A stretch of 64,000 nt of DNA, from the NCBI RefSeq assembly GCF_004362825.1, contig NZ_SNXZ01000004.1:372001-436000 (forward strand). Reading direction: 5' to 3'. Below, one piece after another: positions 55,502 to 64,000 of the stretch (positions are counted from its first letter, which is position 1; every line of letters starts with the position of its first letter). Source of the DNA: Labedaea rhizosphaerae (GTDB lineage: Bacteria > Actinomycetota > Actinomycetes > Mycobacteriales > Pseudonocardiaceae). The position numbers and the translations under genes were made by a program. Below the pieces are notes generated by a model. It was not told the DNA's origin, ran no database searches, and saw nothing but the letters and a program-made list of their open reading frames with translations.

Positions 55502-56638
55502 TCAGCTGGTGAGCTGGACCAGGGCCAGTTCTCCGGTGCCGCCGCTGGTCGCGGTGCCCAGGGTCACGTAGAACGAACTCGGACCGGCGACCGCCACGCC
55601 GCCCGGGTTGCGCAGTCCGGCGCTCGCCAGCGTGGTGTGGGACCCGTCGCGCTCGACTCGGACCAGGGCGCCGTCGCGGGTCACGTCGAAGGGGTTGTTG
55701 GTGCTCGTCTGCAGCACCACCAGCCGGCCCTGCGGGTCGAAGGTCAAGTCGATGATGTTGGTGAATCCCTGCGCGTAGATCGTCGCGGGCTGGCCGGGCA
55801 CGACGCGGTAGACCCGGGCTTCGCCCGTGTACCACGGCGCTCCGGTGAGTTCACCGACGTAGAACGCGCCATCGGGCCCCTGCATCACCGTGGTGGGCAC
55901 CGATTCGATCGTGTCGGTCGGGTCCGCCGCCGGCTGGCGGGCCGGGAACTGCGCCAGTTCGCTGATCGCTCCGTTCGGGCGCACCAGCAGGAGGTCGTTG
56001 CCCCGCGAATCCGGTCCGCCCGCGTTGGCGACCACCGTCCCGTACGGGCCGGTCTGGATGCCGTAGGGATCGGACTCGATGTGCCCCGGGAAGTACTGGT
56101 CCTCGAAGGCGGTCACGTCACCGCGCGGGACGACTTTGCCCGCGTGGTTGATCGTCACGACCTGTCCCATTGTCGCGGCATCCGGACCAAGTGAATCGCG
56201 ATACGCCTTGGTGCCCAGCAACCCGAACACCGCGGTCAATTTGTCACCGGTGATCGCCAAATCGTGCAAACCAATGACCACGGACAGCCCGTTCTGGATT
56301 CCGGCCGAGGGCAGTCCCGTGACGATCCTGCGCCCTTGGGCACTCCGTTCGGAGTATTCGAAGACCGAACCCGTCAGGCCCAAGCAGAACGGCAGGCCGC
56401 GCTCGGCGAAACCACACGGACCGGTGTCCCCTGCGAGCACCCCTGCCTCGGCGACCAGCACCCGGTTGCGCCGCTGGTCGTACACCACGCCGCGAGGAGC
56501 GTTCAAACCCGTTGCCACCACACGGATGGTGCTGGCGTTCGTTTGTTCTCCCTGGGCGTTCGCCGTGGCCGGCAGCCCGATCGCGAAAACCAGCACGGCG
56601 ATCAGCAACACTCTCATCGATCTTCGCAACGTGGTCAT
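55502..56638 (-). CDS. Secreted ScyD/ScyE-family beta-propeller protein
   Basis: 378 residues. Signal peptide MRVLLIAVLVFAIGLPATAN (cleaved near NAQG). Mature propeller with repeated blades: GLNAPRGVVYDQRRNRVLVA, GPDGAFYVGELTG, LTFDPQGRLVVL and LRNPGGVAVAGPSSFYV. The family is named after cyanobacterial scytonemin-cluster proteins but is widespread in actinobacteria with unknown role. ATG 56638. Monocistronic with a strong terminator. Confidence 0.88.
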   Translation of the reverse strand: MTTLRRSMRVLLIAVLVFAIGLPATANAQGEQTNASTIRVVATGLNAPRGVVYDQRRNRVLVAEAGVLAGDTGPCGFAERGLPFCLGLTGSVFEYSERSAQGRRIVTGLPSAGIQNGLSVVIGLHDLAITGDKLTAVFGLLGTKAYRDSLGPDAATMGQVVTINHAGKVVPRGDVTAFEDQYFPGHIESDPYGIQTGPYGTVVANAGGPDSRGNDLLLVRPNGAISELAQFPARQPAADPTDTIESVPTTVMQGPDGAFYVGELTGAPWYTGEARVYRVVPGQPATIYAQGFTNIIDLTFDPQGRLVVLQTSTNNPFDVTRDGALVRVERDGSHTTLASAGLRNPGGVAVAGPSSFYVTLGTATSGGTGELALVQLTS

Positions 56639-56812
56639 GTATTCGCCTCACGATTCCGGTCCACACCAACCAAACAGGCGATGCACCGTATCGCCGTTTC
56701 CCGGCAACCCGCACCACCGAATGGCGCCACTTCACCGCGCATTCAGCCGTTCGGCCAAGCAAAACAGTGACAAACGCACAGAAATGGATCCGTCGAAGAA
56801 TCGAGCGGCGGG

Positions 56813-57079
56813 TCACGCACCCGGGTCGAGCCGGATGTCCTCCCACGCAACCTCGTGGGTTCCGCGGTTCAGCAGCTCGACGATGCGCTGGATCAGCCAC
56901 GGGCCGTCGAAGCCGGGTCGTGAATAGCCCATCAGCCTGCCCTCGTGCCCCGGCGTGACGAGGGCAGCGCGCACGACGTAGCACTCGTCGGTCGGTGTGG
57001 TGAGCAGCTCGGTGATCCGCCCGAGCGGGCGGCCGCCGCGGTCGTAGGCCTGACGGCCGATGAGGTCACTCGCTCGCAT
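56813..57079 (-). CDS. PRC-barrel-like small protein
   Basis: 88 residues. ASDLIGRQAYDRGGRPLGRI and VALVTPGHEGRLMGY-like strands (actual AALVTPGHEGRLMGY) suit a PRC barrel fold. Last gene of the NRAMP operon. Its start overlaps the end of the next PRC-barrel gene by 14 nt. Function unknown. Confidence 0.7.
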   Translation of the reverse strand: MRASDLIGRQAYDRGGRPLGRITELLTTPTDECYVVRAALVTPGHEGRLMGYSRPGFDGPWLIQRIVELLNRGTHEVAWEDIRLDPGA

Positions 57080-57470
57080 GGCCTGCTCCGGGGATCCGGC
57101 CGATCAGGTTGTCCCGCAACCACTTCTCCAGCGGGGGTGTCTCGAACAGCTCCTTGCGCAACCCGACGATCACCTCGCTGTCGACCTTGGTGACGTGTTC
57201 GAACGGGATGCGCAGCGGCTGCGGGCGGCCTTCGGGGTGCAGCCGGGTGGCGACCGCGGCCAGCCAGCGGCCGACCGCGCCCTTGAGGCGTTCACCGAGC
57301 ACGTGCTGGCCGACCAGCAGCGCGGCGATGCGGAGCTCGCCCTGGTCGCCGACCTCGAGTTCGACGTCGTCGACCTTGCCGATCTTGGCGCCGGCCGGGT
57401 CGACGATCTGCCGGTCGAGCAGATGGAAGTCGATGCGCAGGGGGTCCGGTCCGTCCGGTGTCGTGGTCAT
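57066..57470 (-). CDS. PRC-barrel-like protein
   Basis: 134 residues. LRIDFHLLDRQIVDPAGAKI with GKVDDVELEV and LRIPFEHVTKVDSEVIVGL shows two barrel-like halves. Start overlaps the NRAMP stop (ATGA). PRC barrels are known as cytoplasmic or membrane-linked accessory domains, e.g. in metal transporters; here a cytosolic partner of the transporter is inferred. Confidence 0.75.
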   Translation of the reverse strand: MTTTPDGPDPLRIDFHLLDRQIVDPAGAKIGKVDDVELEVGDQGELRIAALLVGQHVLGERLKGAVGRWLAAVATRLHPEGRPQPLRIPFEHVTKVDSEVIVGLRKELFETPPLEKWLRDNLIGRIPGAGHASE

Positions 57471-58708
57471 TTGCCCGCTCCGGTGATGATGAGCAGCGGG
57501 ATCGCCGCGATCGCCGCGATGAGGATGATGATCAGGAACAGCACGCCGAGCGCGTTGCGGATCTTGCCGTTGACCTGGTCACCGAGGTACTCGCGGTCGT
57601 TGGCGACCAGGAGGATCGGCAGGTAGGTCAGAGGCAGCACGACCGCCGAGAAGATCAGGGAGTACTCGGTGATCTGCACCGGGTCCAGCGTGGTCAGGAG
57701 CATGACGGCGCCGATGACGATGCTGACGAGGATGACCGTGTGGAAGCGGGCGTCCCGCTTGGGCGCCACCGACTTGCCCCACTGCCAGCCGAAGTACTGC
57801 GCCACCGTGTACCCGGCCGAGAGCCCGGTTTCCATGGCGGCGCCGAAGGTGACCGCGAAGACGCCGAGGATGACCACGGCAAGGCCGATCTTGCCCAACC
57901 CGATCGCCACCGGCAGCACCGCCTGGCTCACGTTGCTGACGTTCACCATCGCGGGTTCGAACACCACCGACGAGCAGACCATGATCGCGATGGCGAGCAG
58001 CCCGCCGAGGGGGAAGCCGACGAAGACGTTTACCCGCGAGGTCACGAGGTCGGAGCGGTTCCAGCGCTCCTCGACGCCGCCGGAGGAGAAGAAGAACACC
58101 TCGTACGGCGTCAGCGCCGAGGCGAACAGCGCCACCGCGAAGTACCCGTAGGTCATCCAGTTCTCGGTGTCCGGTGGCGCGGCGGTCAGCTCACCGCCCA
58201 CCTTCGACCAGTCGGTGTTGAGCGCGAAGGCCGCGACCACGAACACGATGAGCGCCAGGCCCATCAGGCCGAAGACCTGCTCGAGGGTGTCGAACTTGAC
58301 CCGCCACAGCACCACCCACAACACGAACGCCACGACCGGCACCCACAGCAGGTAGTTCACGCTCGTGGCCAGGTGCAGTGCGATCGCGACACCGCCGAGC
58401 TCCGCGCCCAGGGTCAGCAGGGTGACCAGGTACGAGCCGACGAGCGTGACCATCGCCATCCGCGCGCCGAGCCGTTCGCGGATCAGGTCGAACACCGGCC
58501 GGTGGCTGACCGCCACCACCCGCCCGGCCATCTCGGCGAACACGCAGATGCCGATCACGCCGAGCACGACCACCCACAGCAGGCGGGTCCCGAACCGTGC
58601 GCCTGCCTGCGAATTCGCGACGAGGTCACCGATGTCGACGAACCCGCCGATCGCGGTGAGGACGCCGAGGGTGACACCCAGGACCTTCTTCCCCGCCCCG
58701 CCGCTCAT
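57467..58708 (-). CDS. Divergent NRAMP-family divalent metal transporter
   Basis: 413-residue membrane protein with eleven or so TM helices in the LeuT-fold NRAMP pattern. Canonical metal-site motifs are altered: TM1 has DIGD (Asp25-Asp28) where DPGN is usual, and TM6 has LTPYEVFFFSS (residues 199-209) where MPHNxxLHS is usual, so the metal-selecting Met and His are Thr and Tyr. This suggests a hard metal such as Mg2+ instead of Mn2+/Fe2+, or a different role. ATG overlaps the upstream gene stop (ATGA); two PRC-barrel genes follow. Confidence 0.85.
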   Translation of the reverse strand: MSGGAGKKVLGVTLGVLTAIGGFVDIGDLVANSQAGARFGTRLLWVVVLGVIGICVFAEMAGRVVAVSHRPVFDLIRERLGARMAMVTLVGSYLVTLLTLGAELGGVAIALHLATSVNYLLWVPVVAFVLWVVLWRVKFDTLEQVFGLMGLALIVFVVAAFALNTDWSKVGGELTAAPPDTENWMTYGYFAVALFASALTPYEVFFFSSGGVEERWNRSDLVTSRVNVFVGFPLGGLLAIAIMVCSSVVFEPAMVNVSNVSQAVLPVAIGLGKIGLAVVILGVFAVTFGAAMETGLSAGYTVAQYFGWQWGKSVAPKRDARFHTVILVSIVIGAVMLLTTLDPVQITEYSLIFSAVVLPLTYLPILLVANDREYLGDQVNGKIRNALGVLFLIIILIAAIAAIPLLIITGAGK

Positions 58709-59199
58709 GAATTGAGCTCCGCCCGCGTGGCCTCGGTGAACTTCTGCAGCCGGCTGCCGACCTCGTCGAGGCGGTGCACTACGCCCTCGATCGCCTGGTG
58801 CCGCGCGTTGTCATCCTCGATGCCGGTGGCGGCGTCCGCGGCGCCGATCGAGGTGATCGCCTCGTCGAGCAGGCCCGAGAGGCGCTTCTGCACCGCGGCC
58901 GCGGTCGGATCCGGCACTTCCTCACCGGCGAGGTCGCTCGCCGACGTCGACACGTTGTACCGCGCCTGCCAGAGCACTGTGGACAGATAGGGGTCGTACG
59001 TCTTGCCCGCGAGATCCGCCTGCAGCGCGAGGCTGACCGTGCGGACCTCGCTTTGCGTGTCCTGGGCCGTTTTCACCGCCGTGTTGCGGTAGTCGTCCGT
59101 GTCGGAAGGCATCAGCGCGAACACCGCCACGACCGCGAGCACGACGATGGCGACCGCGGCCGTGATCGTCGCACCCTTGTGCGCACGCCACCACGTCAT
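58705..59199 (-). CDS. Membrane-anchored helical protein
   Basis: 164 residues: short basic start, one TM helix (ATITAAVAIVVLAVVAVFAL) and an extracytoplasmic helical domain (YDPYLSTVLWQARYNVSTSA; GVVHRLDEVGSRLQKF). No known motif. First gene of the four-gene NRAMP operon, start ATG 59199; likely an extracellular partner. Confidence 0.75.
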   Translation of the reverse strand: MTWWRAHKGATITAAVAIVVLAVVAVFALMPSDTDDYRNTAVKTAQDTQSEVRTVSLALQADLAGKTYDPYLSTVLWQARYNVSTSASDLAGEEVPDPTAAAVQKRLSGLLDEAITSIGAADAATGIEDDNARHQAIEGVVHRLDEVGSRLQKFTEATRAELNS

Positions 59200-59340
59200 G
59201 ACGGTGATCTACCCGTTTCCACCGGGAAATACACCGCCGGACGGCAACGATTCACGTAGTGGCGCCGCCATTGCGGTGGCCTTTGCCGTTTGTGTCCGAA
59301 TGTGGCCGCCGGTCCTGTGTAGACCGAACGTTGCGACGGC

Positions 59341-60816
59341 TCAGGCGGTACTCCCGTCCCGGATCCGGTCGATCACCGCCGATGTCGAGTGGTCCTCGAC
59401 GTAGTCGACGATCCGGACGACGCCGCCGTAGTCGCGCACGACCCGCGTCTCGGCCAGCATCTCGGGCGTGTAGTCGCCGCCCTTGGCGTAGATGTCGGGC
59501 CGCAGCCGCGACAGCAGACCCGTTGCCGTGTCGTCGTCGAAGACGGTCACGTGGTCGACGCAGCTCAGCGCGGCGATCACGGCGACCCGGTCGTCGATCG
59601 GGTTGACCGGGCGCCCGGGGCCCTTGAGCCGGGCCACGCCCGCGTCGGAGTTCACCGCGACCACCAGCACGTCGCCCAGTTGCTTGGCCTGGTTGAGGTA
59701 GGCGACGTGGCCGCTGTGCAGCACGTCGAAGCAGCCGTTGGTGAACACCACCCGCCGGCCGCGCTCGCGGTGCTCGGCGACGACCTCGGCCAGCCGGTCG
59801 TGGCTGAGCACGGCACCGTGGAAACTGCTCAGCCGCTCCGCCAGCCCGACCGTGCCGCACACCGCGGTACCCGGCCGGTGCACGACGACGTCCGCGGCGG
59901 CCTGGGCGAATTCGACGCTCACCGCGTCCGGAAGCCCGGCCGCCAGCGCCGAGGTCAGCGCCGCGCAGAACGTGTCGCCCGCGCCCGCCGTGTGGGTGTC
60001 CGGCACCGGGCGCGCCCACGTGCGGTGCACGGAACCGTCCTCGCGCACCAGGACGGCGCCGTCGCGGTCCAGGGTGACCACCACGGTGGTCGCGCCCGTC
60101 GCCTCGTGCAGCGCGTCACGGCGGTTCGCCAGGTCCCGTTCGGGTGCGGTTCGCGAGACCGGCGCGCCGAGCAGTGCTTCGAGCTCGGCCGCGTTGGGCG
60201 TGACCAGATCTGGCCGCAGGTCCCGCCACCGCCCCGGGTGGTGCGCGTCGACCACCAGCAGGCCGATCCCGGGTCTGGCCGCGCGAACCGCGTCGTGCAG
60301 CGAGTCGAGCACGCCGAGGCCGTAATCGCACAGGACCACGGCGTCGGCTTCGGACAGGTCCACGTCGACGGCGAGGGGTGCGGGCGCGTCCGCGCGCCTG
60401 CCGACCCCGTCGTCGTAGCGGAGCAGCACCTGATCGCCGGCGACGATCCGGCGTTTGGCGACGGTCCGCCGCCGCGGCGAGGCCGCCACCAGCTCGGTGT
60501 CCACGCCGGCCGTCGCCAGCGCCGAGCGCAGCTCCCTGCCGGGCTCGTCGTCGCCGACGGCGGAGACCAGGCGCACGCGGGCGCCCAGCGCGGCCAGGTT
60601 GACCGCCGTGTTGGCGGCGCCGCCGGGCGCGACCATCCGATGCTCGATCTCCACCACCGGAGCGGGCGCCTCTCGGCACAACCGGGATGCGGTGCCGGAC
60701 AACCACTCGTCGAGGATCACGTCGCCGAGCACGTAGACCGTCGGTGCCCGCCCGGCCACCAGCCCGGGCAGTTCGGCGGAGAGCTCGTAGTGGTTCACGC
60801 CGTTCGCGCGGCTCAT
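59341..60816 (-). CDS. hldE: Bifunctional heptose-7-phosphate kinase / heptose-1-phosphate adenylyltransferase (HldE-like)
   Basis: 491 residues. PfkB-type kinase (residues ~20-325: GDVILDEWLSGTASR, APGGAANTAVNLAALGA, HTAGAGDTFCAA with the catalytic Asp) fused to a cytidylyltransferase-like domain (FTNGCFDVLHSGHVAYLNQA with HxGH; LRPDIYAKGGDYTPE). In Gram-negatives these catalyse consecutive steps of ADP-heptose synthesis. ATG 60816 overlaps the SDR stop. First of two paralogues in the cluster. Confidence 0.93.
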   Translation of the reverse strand: MSRANGVNHYELSAELPGLVAGRAPTVYVLGDVILDEWLSGTASRLCREAPAPVVEIEHRMVAPGGAANTAVNLAALGARVRLVSAVGDDEPGRELRSALATAGVDTELVAASPRRRTVAKRRIVAGDQVLLRYDDGVGRRADAPAPLAVDVDLSEADAVVLCDYGLGVLDSLHDAVRAARPGIGLLVVDAHHPGRWRDLRPDLVTPNAAELEALLGAPVSRTAPERDLANRRDALHEATGATTVVVTLDRDGAVLVREDGSVHRTWARPVPDTHTAGAGDTFCAALTSALAAGLPDAVSVEFAQAAADVVVHRPGTAVCGTVGLAERLSSFHGAVLSHDRLAEVVAEHRERGRRVVFTNGCFDVLHSGHVAYLNQAKQLGDVLVVAVNSDAGVARLKGPGRPVNPIDDRVAVIAALSCVDHVTVFDDDTATGLLSRLRPDIYAKGGDYTPEMLAETRVVRDYGGVVRIVDYVEDHSTSAVIDRIRDGSTA

Positions 60817-61508
60817 GGCCAGGACGGTTCTTCCTCGTGGCACATCACCAGTTCGCGGATCTCGGCGCCACGCGGGCGGGTCAGCACGTGCATGATGTTC
60901 TCCGCCACGTGCTCCGGCCGGTTCAGCTTGGTGACGTCCGGCGGTTTGTACTGCTCCTCACGACCGTCGAAGAACCCGGTGCGCATGCCACCGGGGATCG
61001 CCAGGGTCACCCCGACCTGGCCGGCGAGTTCCATGGCCATCGCCCTGGTGAAGCCGACGACGCCGAACTTCGAAGCGCAGTAGGCGGACGCGTCCCCCGC
61101 GACCCGCAAGCCGAGCGTCGAGGCCACGGTCACGATGCGACCGTGCGAGCGCTGCAGCGCAGGCAATGCCGCGCGCACTACGGCGGCCGTGCCGAGCAGG
61201 TTGACCCGGATGACCCGCTCCCAGTCCGCCGCGGACACCGACGTCAGCGGGCCGCAACTGTCCACACCGGCCGCGGTGACCACCGCGTCGAGACCGCCGT
61301 GCTCGCGCACGAGTTGCTGCACCGCGTCCTCGGTTTCGGCGCTGTCGCCGACGTCCACGGCACGGAAATCGGCGACCGGGCCGCTGGGCGCCTGCTTGTC
61401 CAGCACCAGCGGCCGCCAGCCCCGCTCGGCCGCCGCGGCAACGACCGCCGCGCCGAGTCCGGCGGCTCCGCCGGACACCAGCAAAGTCCTACCGTCCTGT
61501 TGGGACAC
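60813..61508 (-). CDS. Short-chain dehydrogenase/reductase
   Basis: 231 residues, classical SDR. GGAAGLGAAVVAAAAERG (cofactor glycine motif), VTAAGVDSCGPL, and the catalytic Ser in VASTLGLR with YCASK. It lies between two HldE-type genes. An epimerase or ketoreductase acting on the activated heptose is possible, but it is not an HldD-type (extended SDR) protein. GTG 61508. Confidence 0.92.
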   Translation of the reverse strand: MSQQDGRTLLVSGGAAGLGAAVVAAAAERGWRPLVLDKQAPSGPVADFRAVDVGDSAETEDAVQQLVREHGGLDAVVTAAGVDSCGPLTSVSAADWERVIRVNLLGTAAVVRAALPALQRSHGRIVTVASTLGLRVAGDASAYCASKFGVVGFTRAMAMELAGQVGVTLAIPGGMRTGFFDGREEQYKPPDVTKLNRPEHVAENIMHVLTRPRGAEIRELVMCHEEEPSWP

Positions 61509-62862
61509 AGTCGCCCTCCTCCACGATCGACGTCAACGTTTCCGCGATCCTCGTGCTGGAGCGGCCTTCCAGGTACGGCGTCACCACCACCGTGCCGCCC
61601 CAGCTGCGCACCAACGGGGTCTCCGGCAACCGGTCCGGCGTGTAGTCCCCGCCCTTGACCCAGATGTCCGGACGCAGCTGCGACAACACCTGTTGCGGGC
61701 CGTCCTCGTCGAACACCACCACCGCGTCGACGCAGTCCAGCGCGGCCAGCAGTTCGGCTCGTTCGCGCTGACCGGTGATCGGCCGGCCGGCGCCTTTCAG
61801 ACGGCGCACCGACTCGTCGGAGTTCAGGCACACCACCAGGCAGTCACCCAGGGCCCGCGCTGCCCGCAACGTCCTGGCGTGCCCGGCGTGCAGGAGGTCG
61901 AAGCAGCCGCCGGTGGCGACGACCGTGCCGCCCCGCTCCCGCACCGCCGCCACGAGTTCCTGCGCCGTCGCCTTCTCGTCCACTATGGACTGTCGGGACA
62001 TCTCTTCGGCAATGTCCGCCGCGACGAAGGCCGCGGACTTACGCACCGCGTCGGCCACCGCATGCGGCAAACCCTTACCACGCATCAACTCCGTCGCCAC
62101 GACGGAGGCGAACCGGTCCCCGGCACCGCACACGTCGACGGCCCGCACCTCGGGAGCCGGCACGAGCTGCTCCCCGCTCGAGGTCACCAGCAACGCGCCC
62201 CGCGCACCCATCGTGACGACGACGGCGTCGACCTGCCACGCCTCGCGCAACCACGCCGCCGACCGGGACGCCCCCGCCAGGCCTGTCTCATCGACACCGG
62301 CGAATCCCTTGGCCTCAGCCAAGTTTGGCACCACCGCCGCGACACCGGGAACCGGCTCAGCACCTCGCGGGTGCGGGTCCCACACGACCGGCACCCGCGC
62401 GGCCCGCTCGGTGAGCACCGCACGCAACCGGGGGTCGGCGCTCAGCCCGCAGCCGTAGTCGGACACCAGGATCGCATCGGCCTCGTGCAGCGCGGCCAGC
62501 ATCCGGTCGTCCGCGAGCGGTGCCGGTCCGTCGCCGCCGCGGTCCACTCGCGCGATCGGCCGTCCGTCGGCGATCAGCCGTGTCTTGACCGAGGTGGACC
62601 GCTCGGCCCGGCCCGCCACGGTCCGCAGCCCGTCCAGGCACTCGCGCAGGACGGCGCCATCCGCATCGGGTGCGATCACGGTGACGAGGGTGACGTCCAC
62701 GCCGTCGGTTGCGGCCAGGCGCGCCGCGAGCCCGGCCCCGCCGGCCCGGCTGCGCTGCGACCGCTGGGCCAGCACCGGTGCGGGCGCGTCGGGGCACAAC
62801 CGGGTGACGGTGCCGATCAGGTCCACGTCCAGCAGGCAGTCCCCCACCACGACCAGGTTCAC
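61489..62862 (-). CDS. Second HldE-like bifunctional kinase/nucleotidyltransferase
   Basis: 457 residues. PfkB kinase (VVGDCLLDVDLIGTVTRLCP, VDVCGAGDRFAS) and nucleotidyltransferase (VATGGCFDLLHAGHARTLRA, IWVKGGDYTPDRLPE). It is clearly paralogous to the first but divergent; the kinase sugar-binding loop AGGAGLAARLAA differs from APGGAANTAVN. GTG 62862 overlaps the gmhA stop (GTGA). The two may act on different anomers or different nucleotides. Confidence 0.9.
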   Translation of the reverse strand: MNLVVVGDCLLDVDLIGTVTRLCPDAPAPVLAQRSQRSRAGGAGLAARLAATDGVDVTLVTVIAPDADGAVLRECLDGLRTVAGRAERSTSVKTRLIADGRPIARVDRGGDGPAPLADDRMLAALHEADAILVSDYGCGLSADPRLRAVLTERAARVPVVWDPHPRGAEPVPGVAAVVPNLAEAKGFAGVDETGLAGASRSAAWLREAWQVDAVVVTMGARGALLVTSSGEQLVPAPEVRAVDVCGAGDRFASVVATELMRGKGLPHAVADAVRKSAAFVAADIAEEMSRQSIVDEKATAQELVAAVRERGGTVVATGGCFDLLHAGHARTLRAARALGDCLVVCLNSDESVRRLKGAGRPITGQRERAELLAALDCVDAVVVFDEDGPQQVLSQLRPDIWVKGGDYTPDRLPETPLVRSWGGTVVVTPYLEGRSSTRIAETLTSIVEEGDCVPTGR

Positions 62863-63461
62863 GACGCCCACCGGCCTTCCCGCCGTCGGCGCAGCGCGTT
62901 CTCGAAGGCGGCGCAGACCAGGTGCACGGCGATCAGGTGGGCCTCCTGCACCACGGCGGTCGGGCCCGGTACGCAAACGACGTCGTCGGCGGCCTCGGCG
63001 AGCGGATTCGGCCCCGGACCGGTCAGCGCCCACACGCTCGCCCCGGCCGCACGGCCCGCGTGCGCCGCGCGAACGACGTTCTCACTGCGCCCACTGGTCG
63101 ACAGCAGCACCAGCACGTCACGCTCACGCGCGTGCGCGGTCACCTGCCGGGCGAACACCTCGGCGTAGCCGTAGTCGTTGCCGATGGCGGTCATGCTGGA
63201 GGTGTCGGCGTGCAGGGCGATCGCGGAGAACGGCGGCCGGTCACCGTCGAACCGGCCGACCAGCTCGGCGGTCAGGTGCTGCGCCTCGGCGGCCGAGCCG
63301 CCGTTGCCCGCGGCGAGCAGGCGCCCGCCCGTCGACAGCCGGTGGGCCAGGTCGTTGCCCCAGCACGCGAGGCGCGGGGTCATGGCGCGCAACGCGGTCA
63401 GCGCGACCTGCAGGTCGTCGAGGTGGGCGGTGGTCACCGGATCGGGTAGCTGGACCGTCAT
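62859..63461 (-). CDS. gmhA: Sedoheptulose-7-phosphate isomerase (GmhA-type SIS protein)
   Basis: 200 residues. SIS fold with GNGGSAAEAQHLTAELVGRF, TAIGNDYGYAEVFARQV, LLSTSGRSENVVRAA and catalytic His in AVVQEAHLIAVHLV. Converts sedoheptulose-7-P to heptose-7-P. ATG overlaps the glycosyltransferase stop by one base. Confidence 0.92.
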   Translation of the reverse strand: MTVQLPDPVTTAHLDDLQVALTALRAMTPRLACWGNDLAHRLSTGGRLLAAGNGGSAAEAQHLTAELVGRFDGDRPPFSAIALHADTSSMTAIGNDYGYAEVFARQVTAHARERDVLVLLSTSGRSENVVRAAHAGRAAGASVWALTGPGPNPLAEAADDVVCVPGPTAVVQEAHLIAVHLVCAAFENALRRRREGRWAS

Positions 63462-64000
63462 CAGCTCTCCCCCATAAGGTAATCGGCGGGAGCGCTCGCC
63501 ACGGGGCACACCTTCTGGTACGCCCGGACCGTGTCGACCGCCACGCGCGACCAGGTGTAACGCGAGCAGACCCGGTCGCGTCCCGCCGCGCCGAACTCGG
63601 CGCGACGGGAGGCGTCGGCGAGCAGTCCACGCAGCGCGGCGACGAGTGCGGACCGGTCGCGAGCGGGCACGTGCACACCGGTGACGCCATCGACCACCGT
63701 GTCGGTCAGCCCACCCACCGCGGCCGCGACCACCGGCGCACCGCACGCCATCGCCTCGAGCGGCACGATGCCGAACGGCTCGTACCACGGCACGCACGCC
63801 ACGACGTCCGCCGAGCGCAGCAACGCGGGCATGTCGTCGCGGGAAACCTGCCCCAGCAAGGACAACCGGTCGGCGACCCCCAACTCCGCGGCCAGCGCAC
63901 GCAACCGGGCGGCCTCGGGGTCGTCGCTGAGCTGACCCTGCGCGGGCCCGCCCGCGATCACCAGTTCGGTGCCGGACAGGGCGGGCAAGGCCGCGACCAA
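63461..64000 (-). CDS. Glycosyltransferase family 4 (partial, 5' end beyond window)
   Basis: C-terminal nucleotide-sugar-binding domain only (179 residues seen). [31 protein letters not shown] and the EX7E motif [19 protein letters not shown] define a GT-B GT4 enzyme. The N-terminal domain lies outside. Its stop overlaps gmhA, implying it is upstream in the same transcript and may transfer the heptose. Confidence 0.9.
   Translation of the reverse strand: MVAALPALSGTELVIAGGPAQGQLSDDPEAARLRALAAELGVADRLSLLGQVSRDDMPALLRSADVVACVPWYEPFGIVPLEAMACGAPVVAAAVGGLTDTVVDGVTGVHVPARDRSALVAALRGLLADASRRAEFGAAGRDRVCSRYTWSRVAVDTVRAYQKVCPVASAPADYLMGES

Overview
The window is high-GC DNA with frequent GTG and TTG starts, tightly overlapping (ATGA) operons and many TetR, PadR, XRE and LysR regulators. 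This points to an actinobacterium, most likely of the Pseudonocardiaceae type (inference from gene content; no rRNA is present). The stretch from about 0.3 to 20.2 kb keeps the gene order of Mycobacterium tuberculosis Rv2469c-Rv2478c: HNH nuclease, glbO, alpha-glucosidase, Rv2474c-like protein, thioesterase, NAD-glutamate dehydrogenase, ettA and ssb. Several genes are inserted into that frame: an MscS channel, a small type VII-secretion-like cluster (4.2-6.2 kb), an Old Yellow Enzyme and a very long repetitive, mostly disordered protein with a helical-repeat core (13.9-17.8 kb).

A CopD/CtaG copper and cytochrome-oxidase assembly protein (20.3-22.4 kb) is followed by tRNA-Arg(TCT). Immediately downstream of the tRNA lies a decayed integrative element. 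A tyrosine recombinase is broken by two frameshifts, and its last codons run in frame into a giant surface protein with 12 DUF11-like repeats (23.98-29.02 kb). A small signal-peptide/TM partner follows, then a 208-bp partial copy of a cupin gene whose intact version sits 13.8 kb away (43.25-43.60 kb).

From 29.8 to 40.3 kb there is a coupled padR-DUF1048-ABC transporter operon, a complete ureABCFGD urease operon (ureE absent), a divergent merR/MFS pair with a clear MerR operator, and a divergent lysR/NADP-oxidoreductase pair with a perfect palindrome over the lysR start codon.

From 40.6 to 56.7 kb is accessory DNA: a 115-residue protein ending in a putative amyloid-signalling motif, TetR/hydrolase, TetR/cupin, NUDIX, an XRE-regulated acyltransferase plus acyl-CoA-dehydrogenase-like pair, a secreted SdrB-type protein, an NmrA/TetR pair, a macrodomain protein, a lipoprotein, an ankyrin/peptidase-E pair and a ScyD/ScyE-like beta-propeller. 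Two small rearrangement scars, in which gene fragments lie head-to-head, flank the NmrA/TetR pair (near 50.09 kb and 52.61 kb).

From 56.8 kb to the end are two minus-strand operons. One encodes a divergent NRAMP-like transporter with two PRC-barrel-like proteins and a membrane-anchored extracytoplasmic protein. The other is a heptose cluster: glycosyltransferase (cut by the window edge), GmhA-type isomerase, and two HldE-type bifunctional enzymes flanking an SDR. Its genes overlap or abut throughout, suggesting one transcript for nucleotide-activated heptose synthesis and glycan assembly.
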